Source: Craterostigma plantagineum (taxonomy: Eukaryota; Streptophyta; Magnoliopsida; Lamiales; Linderniaceae). From it: a stretch of DNA of 64,000 bases. The notes beneath the pieces are model-generated. The model was not told the origin of the DNA. It made no database searches and was given only the letters and a program-made list of their open reading frames with translations. The translations under genes and the position numbers were made by a program. Shown here in pieces: positions 35,140 to 46,500 of this stretch. Each line of letters opens with the position of its first letter. Position 1 is the stretch's first letter. Where the stretch lies: the NCBI GenBank assembly GCA_027422505.1, contig JAPQWV010000673.1, forward strand, positions 186,001-250,000. The letters are read 5' to 3'.

Positions 35140-37638
35140 TTTTTGGTTTTCTGCTAATGTTTTCTATGAAGCAGCTGACTTCAGAATAAATGGGAAGTTT
35201 AGAACTTGAAGTGGAGGAAATGGGGTCGTCCCTGTCCTATATATATAGTGCTAGGAAACAGAGTTCTCTCTGTTCAAGATAGGATTTTTATTACATAATA
35301 TAATATTACGGGGGCTTAGAAGACGACAGAAAGTGATAAATAGGCTATATAACGTAGTACTTGGCGAAGAAGGAAGCTGATAAAGAAAGACAAAAGAATC
35401 CGTAGTGGTTGGTTGCATTCCAAAATACTTGTTTTAAGAGGATTTTGAGGCTTTGGGGCTGTCTTTTAGTTTCTTTTCATTGCTTTTGTTTCTTTAATTT
35501 TTTGGAAATTAATGGTTTTGATGATTTGGGGTTTGTGGGCTTTATTTGCAATCTTGCAACAATCCCTATAAAGAGAAAAAGAAAAGAAAAATGAAAACCC
35601 GAAAGGGTGGCTAGAGAAGACGACGTTTCCGTATCGGCGTAGCTTTTGTCTTAATTAATTGAGTTTTCTTTTTACTTGGAAAATGGATCGGGCTATATTA
35701 CAACAATTGTAGAACTCACTTTGTATTCTTCAAGGCCCGAAATGGCGTGGGTTGAATTAAAAAGTTGTAGAATTTAGGTGAAGTAAGCCCACATTCCATT
35801 TTGTTTGATGTGACCTGATACGTTTTTTTAAGAAAAAAAAAGTAGTTAGGTGCATACATGTCTATTTATACCATTGTCTTTTTTCGAAGGAGGGAAATTA
35901 AATGGTCAAGTTTTTTAGTAAATTCGAACTTAATCTACGAAAAGAAGGAAATAAAATCAGGGATGGAGTGAACCAATTAGATGATAGTAGATTCGGCTCT
36001 TACACAACTGTCTTCTTTTTTAACAGCTTTACTTAGTTAGGGGAAGTGAAAACGACAAACAATAATTGCTGGCCATCTATTTGTCTCATTTAATTACCAC
36101 AATTCCCAATACAAAATTTGACTAGTGATGAAATGATGAGCCTTATTTTTTTGATCCCACGAAATTATTTTGCTTATAAGAAAAGCATAATTGATGTGAA
36201 TACGACATTAGTAAATAAATCGTGAGCGTGCGATGGTATTTCTGTTTATGCTTGTTTATTATAATTACAGATCTTAACTTCGACACATCCATCGTGCCAT
36301 GTTATTTTATTTAGGTTTTCGAACTAAGCTTTTAAAATATTCAAAAGATGATACAACTTGTACAAGAATTGGTGGTTAATGTCCAAATTATCCTCTACAA
36401 GCCAAGAACGAACAAAAAACTCAGCGAGGGGTAATATTGAAAATAAACCAACTCTAAGGGCTCAATAAGAAATACTACAATTGTTAGCGCGTGTATCTAA
36501 CGGACGTGAGACTGAAGGGAAGGCTACTAGTTACTGTTATAGATAAAGCCTTTCACGGCGGCTGAGATTATAAAATTAATTATAAGGCACGTTTGGGGAC
36601 TTGTTCTCTTGTTACGTCCTCTTACGAAATTTGATCACGACTTTTATCTTTAATAAATAGATTAAAAAATAAAACTTGATAAAATATATTACAATGAAGG
36701 GTAAGATGTAGGAAATTCAATAGTGACGTGCAGCGAAGAAAACACAGTTGGCACGTGGAGCCAACGCGCGGTGGCACTAAGCGTTGAAGATTAGGAAAGA
36801 AACAAAAACACTATAAGGAAGTGTGTGTGATGTAATAAATGGTGTTGGTGGGTGGTGGAATATGTCTTTAGATATTACTTTTGTAGCTAACATGAGTCTA
36901 ACCTTGCCAATTTCTTTAATTCTCGGCAAGTTTCAATTTTTATCAGATTTCGTTTTTCTTTTTTTATGATTTTAAAAATGTATACATTATCGCGTCGATG
37001 AAAACAGTAGTTAAAAGCCGAGTCTGAAGATTGGGGGACATGCCCGATTTCTTACCAACAGTTTTGTTCTTTGTTCCTCCAAGTATTGGCAGCAGATCAC
37101 ATAGGTCTCTCTCTCTTCTCTCTATCTCAGATAAACTTCAACTTTTCATAGCATGTGAGATATCTCTATTTCGAGTTCTTTGCTACGGGAAAGAAAAGGG
37201 GAGATAAAAGTTGTCTTTTTTTGTTCTTACACGCGTCTGTGTGTGGAGAGAAGTGTTCTTTTCTTCCTGATATGTTGAGAATTGAATCGATTATGTCTTG
37301 TCTTTGATTCCCTTTCATGAACTGTTTGGTCTGATTAAGGTAAAGGGATATCCTTTTTTTTTGTGTTTCGCTTGATGTTTCTTAAAGCGCATGTGGGTTT
37401 TCCTTATCGTTTGATCTGTGTGCTACTTACTGTTCTTGAGATAAAGAATTTCATGCTTTTATTTGGGGTTTCCTTTGGACATTGATTGAGGTTTTGTCTT
37501 GATTCGATTTCGGGATTGTGGGGGTTATCTGTATTTGTGGTAGATTCGATTACTTGTCTTGGGTGTTAACTCTCTATCTTCTGTAGCAGGTGAAGAAGAT
37601 AGCATTTTCCTTCTCTCGAACAGTGTTCACTCGAAATA
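35140..37638. other. Divergent promoter region between BRX-like and NF-YA, with NF-YA 5' UTR
   Basis: About 2.5 kb. Apart from short frames with no motif I see no gene. A TATATATATAG stretch lies near 35236-35246 upstream of BRX-like. The NF-YA leader probably begins near 37080 (TC-rich) and has an intron ending TGTAGCAG at about 37590. Confidence 0.5.
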
Positions 37639-37747
37639 ATGGATGTATGGCTTTCAAGAAAAATGTATTTGATTCAAGTAAAAAATATGACTTTCCCATT
37701 CGATAACGATCGATTTTTCGCCGTAACAGAACATGCACGAGCGGCAT
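37639..37747 (+). other. Upstream ATG and frame overlapping the NF-YA start
   Basis: An ATG at 37639 opens a frame (MDVWLSRKMYLIQ...) that ends in TGA just after the presumed NF-YA start at 37733, in another frame. Either it is an inhibitory overlapping uORF, or 37678-37729 is a very short (52 base) intron; removing it would fuse MDVWLSRKMYLIQN in frame to the NF-YA start. Confidence 0.5.
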
Positions 37748-38961
37748 GATTTACAGAAAATGTCGAAAGGTTTAGGCTTCGAAGTGAACTATTCTATTGC
37801 TGGAAATCACTCTTCTCCCTCTGAATCGACCAGCCTATCCCAACATGAGGAACTTGCCAAGGCAATCTCTCAAGATCAAAGTGGTTCGTCAGACTCAGGT
37901 ACCTCTTTTCTTACACAAATTGTAATTAGTTTACTCGAAATTCTAATCTTGATAAGTATTGGTCTTCCATTGCGTTAAGCTTATGATGGAGGCTATGGAA
38001 AGAATGTCCAGACAGGCATGAGGCTTTCTTTCTTATGCAATCCCGAGTTAACCAGCAATGCTTCACAAGCTGAGATAAGCCATCATCCAATTGTAAGTTC
38101 TATCCCTCCATTTTCTCCTTTCAAAGCTCAATTTCTGTTTCGTGTTAAATAGCCACATAATTCCCATTCCCTCCTAGGTACCTCCTTTGCCTTATGCTTA
38201 CCCTGATCCTTACTTCACTGGGCTGTTAGCTGCTTATGGACCTCATCCTTTGGTAATTACTTCACAAATATCCAATCTCTCTCCTTTTCTCTAATTGAAT
38301 AAAAGCCTTTCGATGGGCTGCCATATAACCATCGAATGTATCAGATGCAGCCTCAATTGATGGGGGGTGGGGCAGTAGCACCTTCTTGCCGTGTCCCACT
38401 CCCACCAGATTTTCCCGAGGATGGTCCAATATTCGTAAACGCCAAACAGTTCCAAGCAATACTTAGGAGGAGGCAAACGCGCGCCAGGCTCGAGTCTCAG
38501 AACAAACTCATCAAGAATCGTAGAGTAAGTCTGTTTACTTCCTTACGTTCACCCCTTTGCTTTACTTACCATTTCTTTGTCTTGAGAAGCCCTACTTGCA
38601 CGAGTCTCGGCATCAGCATGCTATGAACAGAGTTAGAGGGTCGGGCGGGCGCTTTCTCAGCGCGAAAAAGACTCAGCAAACAGATTCTTCAGAGCTACAT
38701 CGCACCAACTCACAAAGTCAAGCTAATGCTGATCACAGCCCATTTCTCTTCGATAGGAAAGAAGCAATGGTGAGGTCTAATGACAGCCTAGAGCATGAAC
38801 GTGCATCAACTAACAATGGGGCGAATAGGGTTTCGAATGATGGTGGGTTTTCGAGCGTTGGATCCCACGATAGTGGTTCTTCAGTGCAAGGAAATGGTAA
38901 TGGTAATGGTGGTGGTATTGTGTATGGGGGGAATCGTTATTACGCATCGATCGTTAGGTGA
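37733..38961 (+). CDS. NFYA: Nuclear transcription factor Y subunit A (NF-YA / CBF-B)
   Basis: Five exons: 37733-37898, 37980-38092, 38178-38252, 38306-38524, 38590-38961, giving 314 residues. The conserved core spans exons 4 and 5. The first helix (DGPIFVNAKQFQAILRRRQT, RARLESQNK) binds NF-YB/NF-YC. The second part (PYLHESRHQHAMNRVRGSGG, RFLS) contacts the CCAAT box. The N-terminus includes YAYPDPYFTGLLAAYG, seen in several NF-YA branches. The C-terminus is Ser/Asn/Gly-rich. It completes the NF-Y trimer in the nucleus. A miR169 site lies just past the stop. The start is uncertain because of the upstream frame. Confidence 0.93.
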
Positions 38962-39681
38962 TGACTGAGTCTTTCATGGCTCAGCCTCGCCGGGCAATTC
39001 ATCCTTGGCTTTGTTAAGTTTAGTTCACACTTTTGTCTTTGAATGTGCTGTTGTTTCTTGGTAGGGAAACAAACCTCTGAGTACTTTGATGTTCTGCAAA
39101 AAACGTATTTGAACATGGAAATGTGTTTATCTTGTAGACTGTAGTGTTGGTTGGTTGACTCTTGTATGTGTTTCATTTAGTGCTTTGCTTTGCTTTGTGA
39201 TGTGATTTTTATTTTTTTTTCTCTATTTGCGTTTGTTTACAATACAATCGAAACATATTTTAAAAAAAATACATATCGCAATTGGAAAAATGTCATACCG
39301 GGTATTGGAGGGAAAATGACATTAATAGATGGGTTCGTCTTTAATCTTTCTTTTCCTCTTAATTACGGAAAAAATGATGTAATTCGGAATTCATCACTGG
39401 TGAGTTGTGAGGGAAAAAGTTCTTATTTTACATAAAAAAAAATAAGATAAAAGTTTTTAACTGTAAAAACAAAATAATTCATTTTTTAGATAAGTAGACG
39501 ACAAGCATCGAACTAAATTGCAAATTTGAATTATTACGAGGACTAAAGCTAAAAGAAACCGATAGTTTTTAACCTAACCTACAATTACTACTTACTCCCC
39601 CTCAAATTTCTTCATAAGCTCAAAGTCCGACTAAAACAAGAATTCAACTTCTTCTTCTTCTTCTTTCTTCTGAAAGTAACC
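38962..39681. other. NF-YA 3' UTR and spacer; left start of the duplicated block
   Basis: 3' UTR to about 39190, then AT-rich spacer. Sequence from about 39051 onward (TTGTTTCTTG, then TTTGATGTTCTGCAAA) recurs at 43831-43965 and marks the left border of the tandem duplication. The short frame at 39190-39435 has no family signal. Confidence 0.6.
38991..39011 (+). promoter_or_regulatory. miR169 target site in NF-YA 3' UTR
   Basis: CGGGCAATTCATCCTTGGCT starts 30 bases after the stop codon. It is closely complementary to miR169, which targets NF-YA 3' UTRs across angiosperms in stress and nodulation control. Confidence 0.88.
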
Positions 39682-40832
39682 ATGGCAATGTATCACAAAT
39701 TGGATCAGTTTAAACGCAGGCGCTTCGGTATGCTTAGAGCTCTCACCATCGGTATGTAATTTATCTCTTTGAACTTTCTCTTTTGATTGGCTTGAGAGCA
39801 TTAATGCAGTTCTTAAGTTCTTACTACTGACTTTGCAATGTCACTCGCTTTAGTCATTTTTCTTCGTCTGATTCTACTCTCTCTGTATGCGTTTTTCTAT
39901 CAGATATTCAAAAGCTCTACAACAGGTGTGATCCAGGTGAGTCGTGCATTGATTTGTTGTCAGTTTTCTGTGCAAAAATATGGCAAATACGCATACAAGA
40001 AACTCTCCAAGAATATAATGGTGATCATATGCACACTGCCTCCTCGCTCTTAAAACATTAGATGCATTTAATTGCAGAGAAGGAAACTCTGGCTTTGTTT
40101 GGCACACCGTTTGGAGCTTGGAAAGTTGCTCCACCTTCGGATAATGGGTTGGCGGTGGTTCATGGGAAGATTCCAGAACCTTGTACAGGCATCAACTTCT
40201 CCAGGGATGGAATGGAACCAAAGGAATGGTTTACCCAAGTCGCCCTATCTTCCGATGTATGGCTACTTTCTGTTGCATTCTTCCATGATCAAGCGTATCC
40301 AATTGACAAAGATGATAGGTAATAAGTTTTGGTTCATCTTTTCTTGGTTTTTAACAGCTAATTAATAGAGGATCACATCATCTTTTTTCCTCGATGATAA
40401 TATGTAGGGATAGTCTGTACGACTTGATCGATAAACTCCCATCTCTTTACGATCTTGTGGTTGGAATTTGGGCTGAAGAAAAAACCAATGTAACACAGCG
40501 GAAAACCCCCACTCACTGTTTTTCCTTTTGTTTTTTTCTCTATACATTCTTTTGACAAGTGCGACGCTTTTGTTTCTTTCCTGGATAATGTGTATGTTAA
40601 GAGCGGTGATCTTGAAGATTCTGTCGTCTGTGGAGCTTGCGGTGTGAAGGATGGCGGGGAATGCTTACTGTGGATCTTATGCGAAAAGTGCAAGAGATGG
40701 TTTCACCATGATTGCGTTGCCATGACTGAAAGAATTGCAGAAAGAATCAAGAAGTATCGTTGCCCCAAGTGCAGATTCAAAAAGCCCAAACCAAGGACGA
40801 CGACGACGACTAACTCATCATCATCTGCTTGA
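39682..40832 (+). CDS. Diverged Alfin-like PHD-finger protein A
   Basis: Five exons: 39682-39751, 39904-39936, 40078-40318, 40408-40489, 40602-40832, giving 218 residues with the exon layout of Alfin-like (AL) genes. The DUF3594 part reads LRALTIDIQKLYNRCDPEKE, GINFSRDGMEPKEWFTQVAL, SSDVWLLSVAFF. The PHD finger is VCGACG...LWILCEKCKRWFHHDC...RCPKC, with all eight C4HC3 ligands and the Trp before the third ligand that forms the H3K4me3 cage. Alfin-like proteins bind H3K4me3 in the nucleus. Compared with canonical members (about 240-260 residues) the N-terminus is shortened and the sequence is unusually diverged. It reads as intact; I cannot tell whether it is expressed. Confidence 0.85.
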
Positions 40833-41436
40833 ATTTTGCTCACTTCTCATTGGTGTTTGGTGTTTAATGGAAAAGGATTTTACTACAGTGGTATCTGTTA
40901 GTGTGAATGAATAATAGTGATGCAACAATTCTTAGATAGATACATACAATCCCTTTCTGTATTTTTCCTTTCTTACAAGACTTTCCATCTGAAGAAATAA
41001 AGAAACATCTGTTCTTCGTCAAATACCATTGCTGCCTGCGAATAAGAGAATGATTGGATTCGCGCTTCTTATTATATATCAACTTTCCAGTAAAACTTCC
41101 AACTTTCGCGGTTTGTATCTAAAGTATATTGTTATCTTTAATAAATATCAGACTTGAATTAATACCAATCAATCAATCATGGTATATTGAAAATCATTTA
41201 ATTGCGCTGTGAATCGAAATTATAATCGCTGATTCGTGTCTTAACTGCTCTAATGACCTAAGCTAACCCTTTTTTTTTCTAGAGGGGTGGATGCTTTCGA
41301 TCCCTTCATAGTTACTTGAAGCAGTCACGTTAACCGACTTTCAAAAAACTACCCCTCACTAGAACTATAAATAAACGGCAAAAGAAAGAAAATCCTACTC
41401 AACTCATTAATTCTCAGAACTTGAACGACGATCACT
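40833..41436. other. Spacer between Alfin-like A and B
   Basis: 3' UTR of gene A and promoter of gene B. AT-rich with no supported coding frame. Confidence 0.5.
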
Positions 41437-42683
41437 ATGAGCGCACAGTTGCACTCGAATCTTCCACAGTTCGACTCCATTGTCGAAGGGTTTAACTGCA
41501 GGCATTTCGGCATACTTAGAGCTCTCACCAGCGGTATGTTATATTTAGACATAATAATAACGCCTCTTGACTTTACTCTTGTTAACTATCATTGACGAGT
41601 TTTCTCTTCTAATCATTTGATTTGCTTGTGTTGTACGTTTCACAGAAGTTCAAGAATTTTACAACCGCTGCGATCCTGGTGAGCCCTGAATTCGCGCGTA
41701 CTTTTACTGTTTAGTTTCTTGGTATTTGTACGTGTGGTGAGTATATCTATAGCTAGCTATAACTCAAGAAATGATCTTTATGAGGGATCTTTTTTGCTTT
41801 AGCGATGGCTTTATACCCTCTTATTGATATCTATCTATCTATCTCGTGAAGTTATTTTCGCTGTTGATCGTATATATATGTTTATTATTGCAGCGAAGGA
41901 AAGTCTCGGTCTGCTTGCTGATTATCATCCCGTCAAATCTTGGGAAGTTAATACACGTCGAGGCTTCGTTCTTGATCATGATCAAGGAGGCTCGGTTCCT
42001 CGCAATTTTCCAAAACCTGCATTTGGCATCAACTTTCTCAGAGATAGCATGGAGCACAAGAAATGGTTGCTTCTTGTCGCCCGTCATTCTGATGCATGGA
42101 ATCTTTCTGTTACTTTCTTCCACGCCCTAAATCACGGACTTGGCAGAGCCGATAGGTAATTATTAGGGTTTTTCTTTCTGATTTCTTACCAACTTTCGAT
42201 CATCGTATGTGTATTTTCTTGATTCTGTTCTTGCTGCTATAGGAGACGTTTGTTCCATAAGATCAATGAAACGCCAACACTGTTCGAACTTGCGACGAGA
42301 ATTTGGGATGACGACGACGACGACCATACTTCCATCACCGTAGTAAGGGAGAGCGTTTTCTCCTATATTCGTATGTATGTTCTGACACTAATATATAATA
42401 CTTTTCTTCTTTGTTGGCTTCCTATTTAATTAATTATTAGGGCGAATCGTCGTCAAAGAGCCAGAAAACGTCAGTGCCCCAATCTCCTGGAAAAAGGAAA
42501 ACTCATTGTAGAGCTTGCGGCCAAGGCGATTTACGGAGTGCCTTGAAGCCCCTCACATGCGGCAAGTGCAAGAGATGGTTTCACCTACGCTGCGTTGGCG
42601 TGAATGAAGAAACGTCGTCGTATGACCTGTTATTGGAGGGGGGGCCATATAATTGTCCCAAGTGCAGTTTCGAAAGAAGATGA
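41437..42683 (+). CDS. Diverged Alfin-like PHD-finger protein B
   Basis: Five exons: 41437-41533, 41646-41678, 41894-42155, 42243-42342, 42441-42683, giving 244 residues with the same intron phases as gene A. It reads GILRALTSEVQEFYNRCDPA, FGINFLRDSMEHKKWLLLVA, HSDAWNLSVTFFHA, RRLFHKINETPTLFEL, an Asp run, then the PHD finger HCRACG...LTCGKCKRWFHLRC...NCPKC. All C4HC3 zinc ligands are present. The Trp that normally lies two residues before the third ligand pair (FWICC in canonical AL) is replaced (LKPLTC), so H3K4me3 cage formation is doubtful. The PHD has a longer loop before the last Cys pair. Intact frame. Confidence 0.85.
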
Positions 42684-43277
42684 AGGCTCTTCGGCATTGC
42701 CGCCGCCGCCGCCCTTTAGACCGTCGTCGTTTTTAGATGATATGGATTTAGTACAGCTCTGTTTTGGTGTTCTTTGAGTACAATTGTTCGTACAATCTCT
42801 TCTCTTGGGTTTCTCATGATATTCCCATGGTCTTGTTTGGGACCTATATTCAACCTTTGATCGATTCTTGATTCGTTGCAATGGAAATGCTTCTTCTTTT
42901 TCTTCCTTGCGAGTCTTTTTCCTACAATTTTTTATTTTTTTGTTAATGACGACTGAGAGATTTCCCAACAGTTTGAATGATGACGTGGCAACCCTTTGAT
43001 CTGTGTTAGAATCTTTTTAAAAGAAAATAAAAAATTCCGCCAAGTTGACCCTCCCTAACTAAGATGACGAAGCTTGCAGAAAAATACGATCTTTTGGTTT
43101 TTATATTCATAATTGTAGTATTCAATCACTTGGGTCTTTGGATTGAGATTTGGAGATTCGCGGGTTCCTCACGAATTGAAGTAGAAACGCCATATCCTCT
43201 TACCACGGCAAACCGCACCATTATCCGTAGGTTAAATTTGTCGTAATCGTGAAGCTTGGTGTAGATTAGGGGGAAAA
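42684..43277. other. Alfin-like B 3' UTR and promoter of the acyltransferase relic
   Basis: The segment 42745-43277 is matched by 47190-47350 plus 47740-48064 in the second copy, including TTTCTCATGATATTCC-type 3' UTR and the CAACAGTTTGAAT block. No coding frame. Confidence 0.6.
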
Positions 43278-43840
43278 ATGGCATCTAATGAAGAAATTAA
43301 TGAGTTGGATGGCTCGATACGGAAGATTGAGAACGCTAGAGATCGATCTAAGGTATTTGTGTATTCCTAAGATAATCTCTGTAGGTGATCGAATAGTGAC
43401 TGATGCGGGCGATTCAGTGAAAAGATTGGAGAGTGATGTTCGTATTTCTGACACTCAGTTGATTTTGTGGTGGTTGTTTTTTAGCTTAAGTTTTTTTATT
43501 AAGGAGAAATGGGTTTGATTTGTTGCACAGAAAGTGGCTCAAACGAGGGAGAGCTGTGAAGATTTCCAAACAAGCTGAAGAGCACGAAAATTTCATCAAT
43601 AAGGTGAAGGACAAGATCGATTATCAAAGCTGTTTGCCTTCTTCTTCTTCTCTTCCCTATTCAACTGCTGCCCTTCATTTTGGTCGATTTGCAAGTTGAT
43701 ATTGTCTTGGTGTGTATGTTAAGTATTTGTTGGGCGTGCTTGGCTTTGGAGCAAGTGAATATCAATCACCTCTCTAATCTGTGCTATGCTAAGCATTGTG
43801 TATACTTAAGAACATTGCTTAGCTGTGTAATGTTTCTTGT
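43278..43840 (+). pseudogene. 5' relic of the glycerophosphocholine acyltransferase-like gene (exons 1-3)
   Basis: Exon 1 (43278-43352) is nearly identical to exon 1 of the full gene at 48065. Exon 2 (from about 43531) has lost about 14 bases after the codons for QTRE, shifting the frame to an early stop. Exon 3 (about 43721-43754) has lost about 21 bases encoding GFCFVL. Homology then stops in intron 3 at the duplication junction, so exons 4-8 are absent. It cannot make the enzyme. Confidence 0.9.
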
Positions 43841-43965
43841 AGAGAAAATTCTGGTCTGGTGCTTTGATGTTCTGCAAAAGATATTTGGACATGGAAATGT
43901 GTTTGTTTGTAGGGTTGGTTGGTTGCCTCTTGTCTACGTTTTTAAGTGCTCATTGCATTTGTCTA
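43831..43965 (+). repeat. Duplicated NF-YA 3' UTR fragment at the tandem junction
   Basis: TTTGATGTTCTGCAAAAGAT and the following sequence through GTTGGTTGGTTG match 39083-39185 downstream of NF-YA. To the left the sequence matches acyltransferase intron 3 (48600-48660). The shared string TGTTTCTTG lies at the joint. Confidence 0.88.
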
Positions 43966-44214
43966 CAGTTTGAGACCTATTATGGAAAAATCATATCGTA
44001 TTGGAATAGAGATTGGAAAGGGTCCTACTATTCACACCATATACCACTCTTTGCACCCCAAAATACTTGATTTTTGTAATAATAATTTTAAATAATCACA
44101 TGATTCAACAAAAATATTTTATTAACTTATTTTCCATTGAATCAATAATATTAATTACATGGACTATTCAAAAATTATTAAATAAGTCATTTTAACCAAT
44201 GAAACATTTAGAAC

Positions 44215-44665
44215 TAGCAAAAATGCTCGTGGCCTACGGGCCCGCCCGCCCGCCCCACCCTGGTACTGTCAAATGGGCTTGCGGGCCACAGGCCGCTAAA
44301 GTGATGGGACGCGCAGCCATTTCTCAGGCCCACCTGCGGACGGGCATATGCGGGTAAGCCCGCGCGGGCCTCGGGCAGGCCGCCAAATATTAAAAAAAAT
44401 TTTAAAAAAAATTAATATATAGATGAATTATATAGTTTTTTATATTAATTGAGATCAAGTTTTTAATTTAATCGAATTTAGTAATATAAATAAATTTTTA
44501 TTAACGAATTTAAATTTGATTAGGAGTAACTCAACTTCATTGGTTTATTTTAATGTTTTTTATATACTTTCATTTTTATTTTTTAAAACGGGCCGGCCCA
44601 CCAGGCCCGCTACTCGCCAGTATGGCGGGGCGGACTGCCATTTCTCAGGCCTGTCAAAATTGCTG
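44215..44665. mobile_element. hAT-like element with GGGCC-rich ends
   Basis: Two GC-rich islands (44230-44390 and 44585-44650), full of GGGCCCGC / GCCCG words in a very AT-rich setting, flank an AT-rich centre. The phrase CCATTTCTCAGGCC occurs in both islands. The pattern resembles plant non-autonomous hAT elements with subterminal repeats. Exact ends are not clear. No coding frame. Confidence 0.5.
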
Positions 44666-44814
44666 TAGTGGATTTTCGTCTTGAGGCACGCAACAAGTTT
44701 TTATAACTTGTTGCACAGATTTACATCTCGTGTTCACCATCTTTCTTTACTAAGTTCGTTAAATATTCCGTTGTGCGTTCTGTGTTGGCGTCAGTGTTGA
44801 CCCAACCTTTGTTC

Positions 44815-45476
44815 TAGGGGTGAGCAAAACCGGATATCCGGATTTTTGGATATCCGAATTTTCGGATATCAAAAAATGATATTCGTATCCGGTCCGATTT
44901 CAATTGGATATCCGATTTCGGATATCCGCTTTATTAGGATATTTAAATCGGATATCGCATCCGGTTTTAGATATATTTTTTTTTCTCAAAATCATTTTTC
45001 TTATTTCTTATCAAAATAAAAAATATATTTTTTTATATAATTATTTCTACACATAGTAATTAACACAATATGTGAATTTATGATTCAAAATTACATAATA
45101 AATAATAAACATAGTACCACAAATTCACATTAATTTTTTAACTTGCATCTCGAAGTTTTTGTTTTTTTTTATTTATAAAGGTTTTTGCAATAATAATATA
45201 AATATAAATATTTATACTTTGAGAATTTTTTCCTTTTTTGACATTCATTTTTCATTTTGGGCTATTTTTTATTTTTTATTATTTTTTAAATATAAAATCG
45301 GATATTGGATATCCGCATTTTAGACAAACCATTATCCGTATCCGATCCGGTTTATTTCAAAATAAATCGGATCAGATATTCGATCCGGTTTATTTCAAAA
45401 TAAATCGGATCAGATATCCGATCCGCTTTTTAAAACCGGATATCCATTTTTTCGGATATTTTATTTCTCAGCCCTA
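44815..45476. mobile_element. Non-autonomous hAT element with GGATATCCG subterminal repeats
   Basis: The ends TAGGGGTGAGCA (left) and TGAGAAATAAAA...TCAGCCCTA (right, inverted TAGGGCTGAGAA) form short terminal inverted repeats. Flanking 8-mers CTTTGTTC and ATTTGTAC match at 6 of 8 positions, as a decayed 8 bp target duplication. The palindromic word GGATATCCG and close variants occur more than ten times near the ends. A 79-codon frame at 45238 is a shadow of these repeats. Confidence 0.8.
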
Positions 45477-45539
45477 ATTTGTACCAACATTTAGTCACCA
45501 GTTTTAGAACTTAGTATTTTACATCCATATCGTATCGGG

Positions 45540-46183
45540 ATCACTTCACCTTCTATGGTATCAACTTTGGCAGGGATAAAGTGGATCCAAAGCAATGGTT
45601 TACCTTAGTTGCCCTTTTTTCCGATGTGTGGTTTATGTTGCATTATTCTTCCCTGGCCAAAGTAATAATCGACTAAACAAAGATGCTAGGTAAGCATTAG
45701 CAGGTCATTATTTTCTTGATTTTTACCAGCTATCAATTGATCACAACGTACATCTCTTTCCTCGATGATATATATATATATATATATATATATTAGGGTA
45801 CGACATCATCCGCCAACTCCCATCTCTTTCTGATATTGTGCGTGGAATTTGGGCTGACCATCAAACAACAAGTGTCCTCAGCAGTAGTAAACAAAAGTTG
45901 GAGGTGTAACAGCAGAAAACCCTAATATTTTATCTACTGTTTCGATTATTTCTATACATTAATTCTTCTGACAAGTACGAGGCTTTTTTCTTCCACTATT
46001 AGAGCGGTGATCTTCTTCTTCCGTCTGCGGAGCTTGCGCAATGAAGGAAGTGGTCGGCTATTCTAAGATGATAAGTTGGATCTTTTGCACAAAATGCGAG
46101 AGATGGTTTCACCAAGACTGTGTTTCCATGACTGAAGAAATTGCCGAAAGAATCAACAACTATCATTGCCCCAAGTATCAAAA
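45540..46183 (+). pseudogene. Alfin-like PHD-finger pseudogene C
   Basis: Matches gene A but has lost its first exons. The exon 3 remnant reads GINFGRDKVDPKQWFTLVAL. The exon 4 remnant (after about 45795) reads QLPSLSDIVRGIWAD. The exon 5 remnant holds the PHD finger VCGACAMKEV...ISWIFCTKCERWFHQDC...YHCPKY, in which the last zinc Cys is Tyr. Frames between parts do not join and a TA microsatellite interrupts the intron. It lies at the position expected for gene A in the second copy of the duplicated block. Confidence 0.88.
45770..45793. repeat. (TA)n microsatellite
   Basis: About 12 TA units within the intron remnant of Alfin-like pseudogene C. Confidence 0.9.
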
Positions 46184-46184
46184 G

Positions 46185-46500
46185 AATCAGAAAACACGAA
46201 TCGTTTACGTGTTCCGATTTATTAACCCAACATCCGCGGAGAATAAAGAAAACTCCGTAAACGATTTTGTGAGTTACAGTGTACATCAGAGTTTACACTC
46301 ACTATTGATCGATGATTTTGTGAGTTACAGTATGAAAACTCCGTAAACTGAGACACACATAATAAAGATTTCCAGTTTTCTTTATTGATCGATGATTTTG
46401 TGAGTTACAGTGTACATCAGAGTTTACACTCACTATTATGTGTGTCTCACACGTTTCATGTGAAGAATGAATATTTATACTGGACCCTTTTCGCGCCAAC
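46185..46500. repeat. Nested direct and inverted repeats, probable LTR debris
   Basis: GATTTTGTGAGTTACAGT occurs three times (about 46262, 46314 and 46393). The longer unit through CATCAGAGTTTACACTCACT occurs twice. AAAACTCCGTAAAC occurs twice. GAGACACACATAATAAAG (about 46351) is inverted as TTATGTGTGTCTC (about 46436). It adjoins the copia fragment on its downstream side, so it may be remnants of one or more LTRs. Confidence 0.6.

Noticed and set aside
45238..45477. 79-codon + frame
   Set aside because: Consists of translated GGATATCCG repeats of the hAT element.
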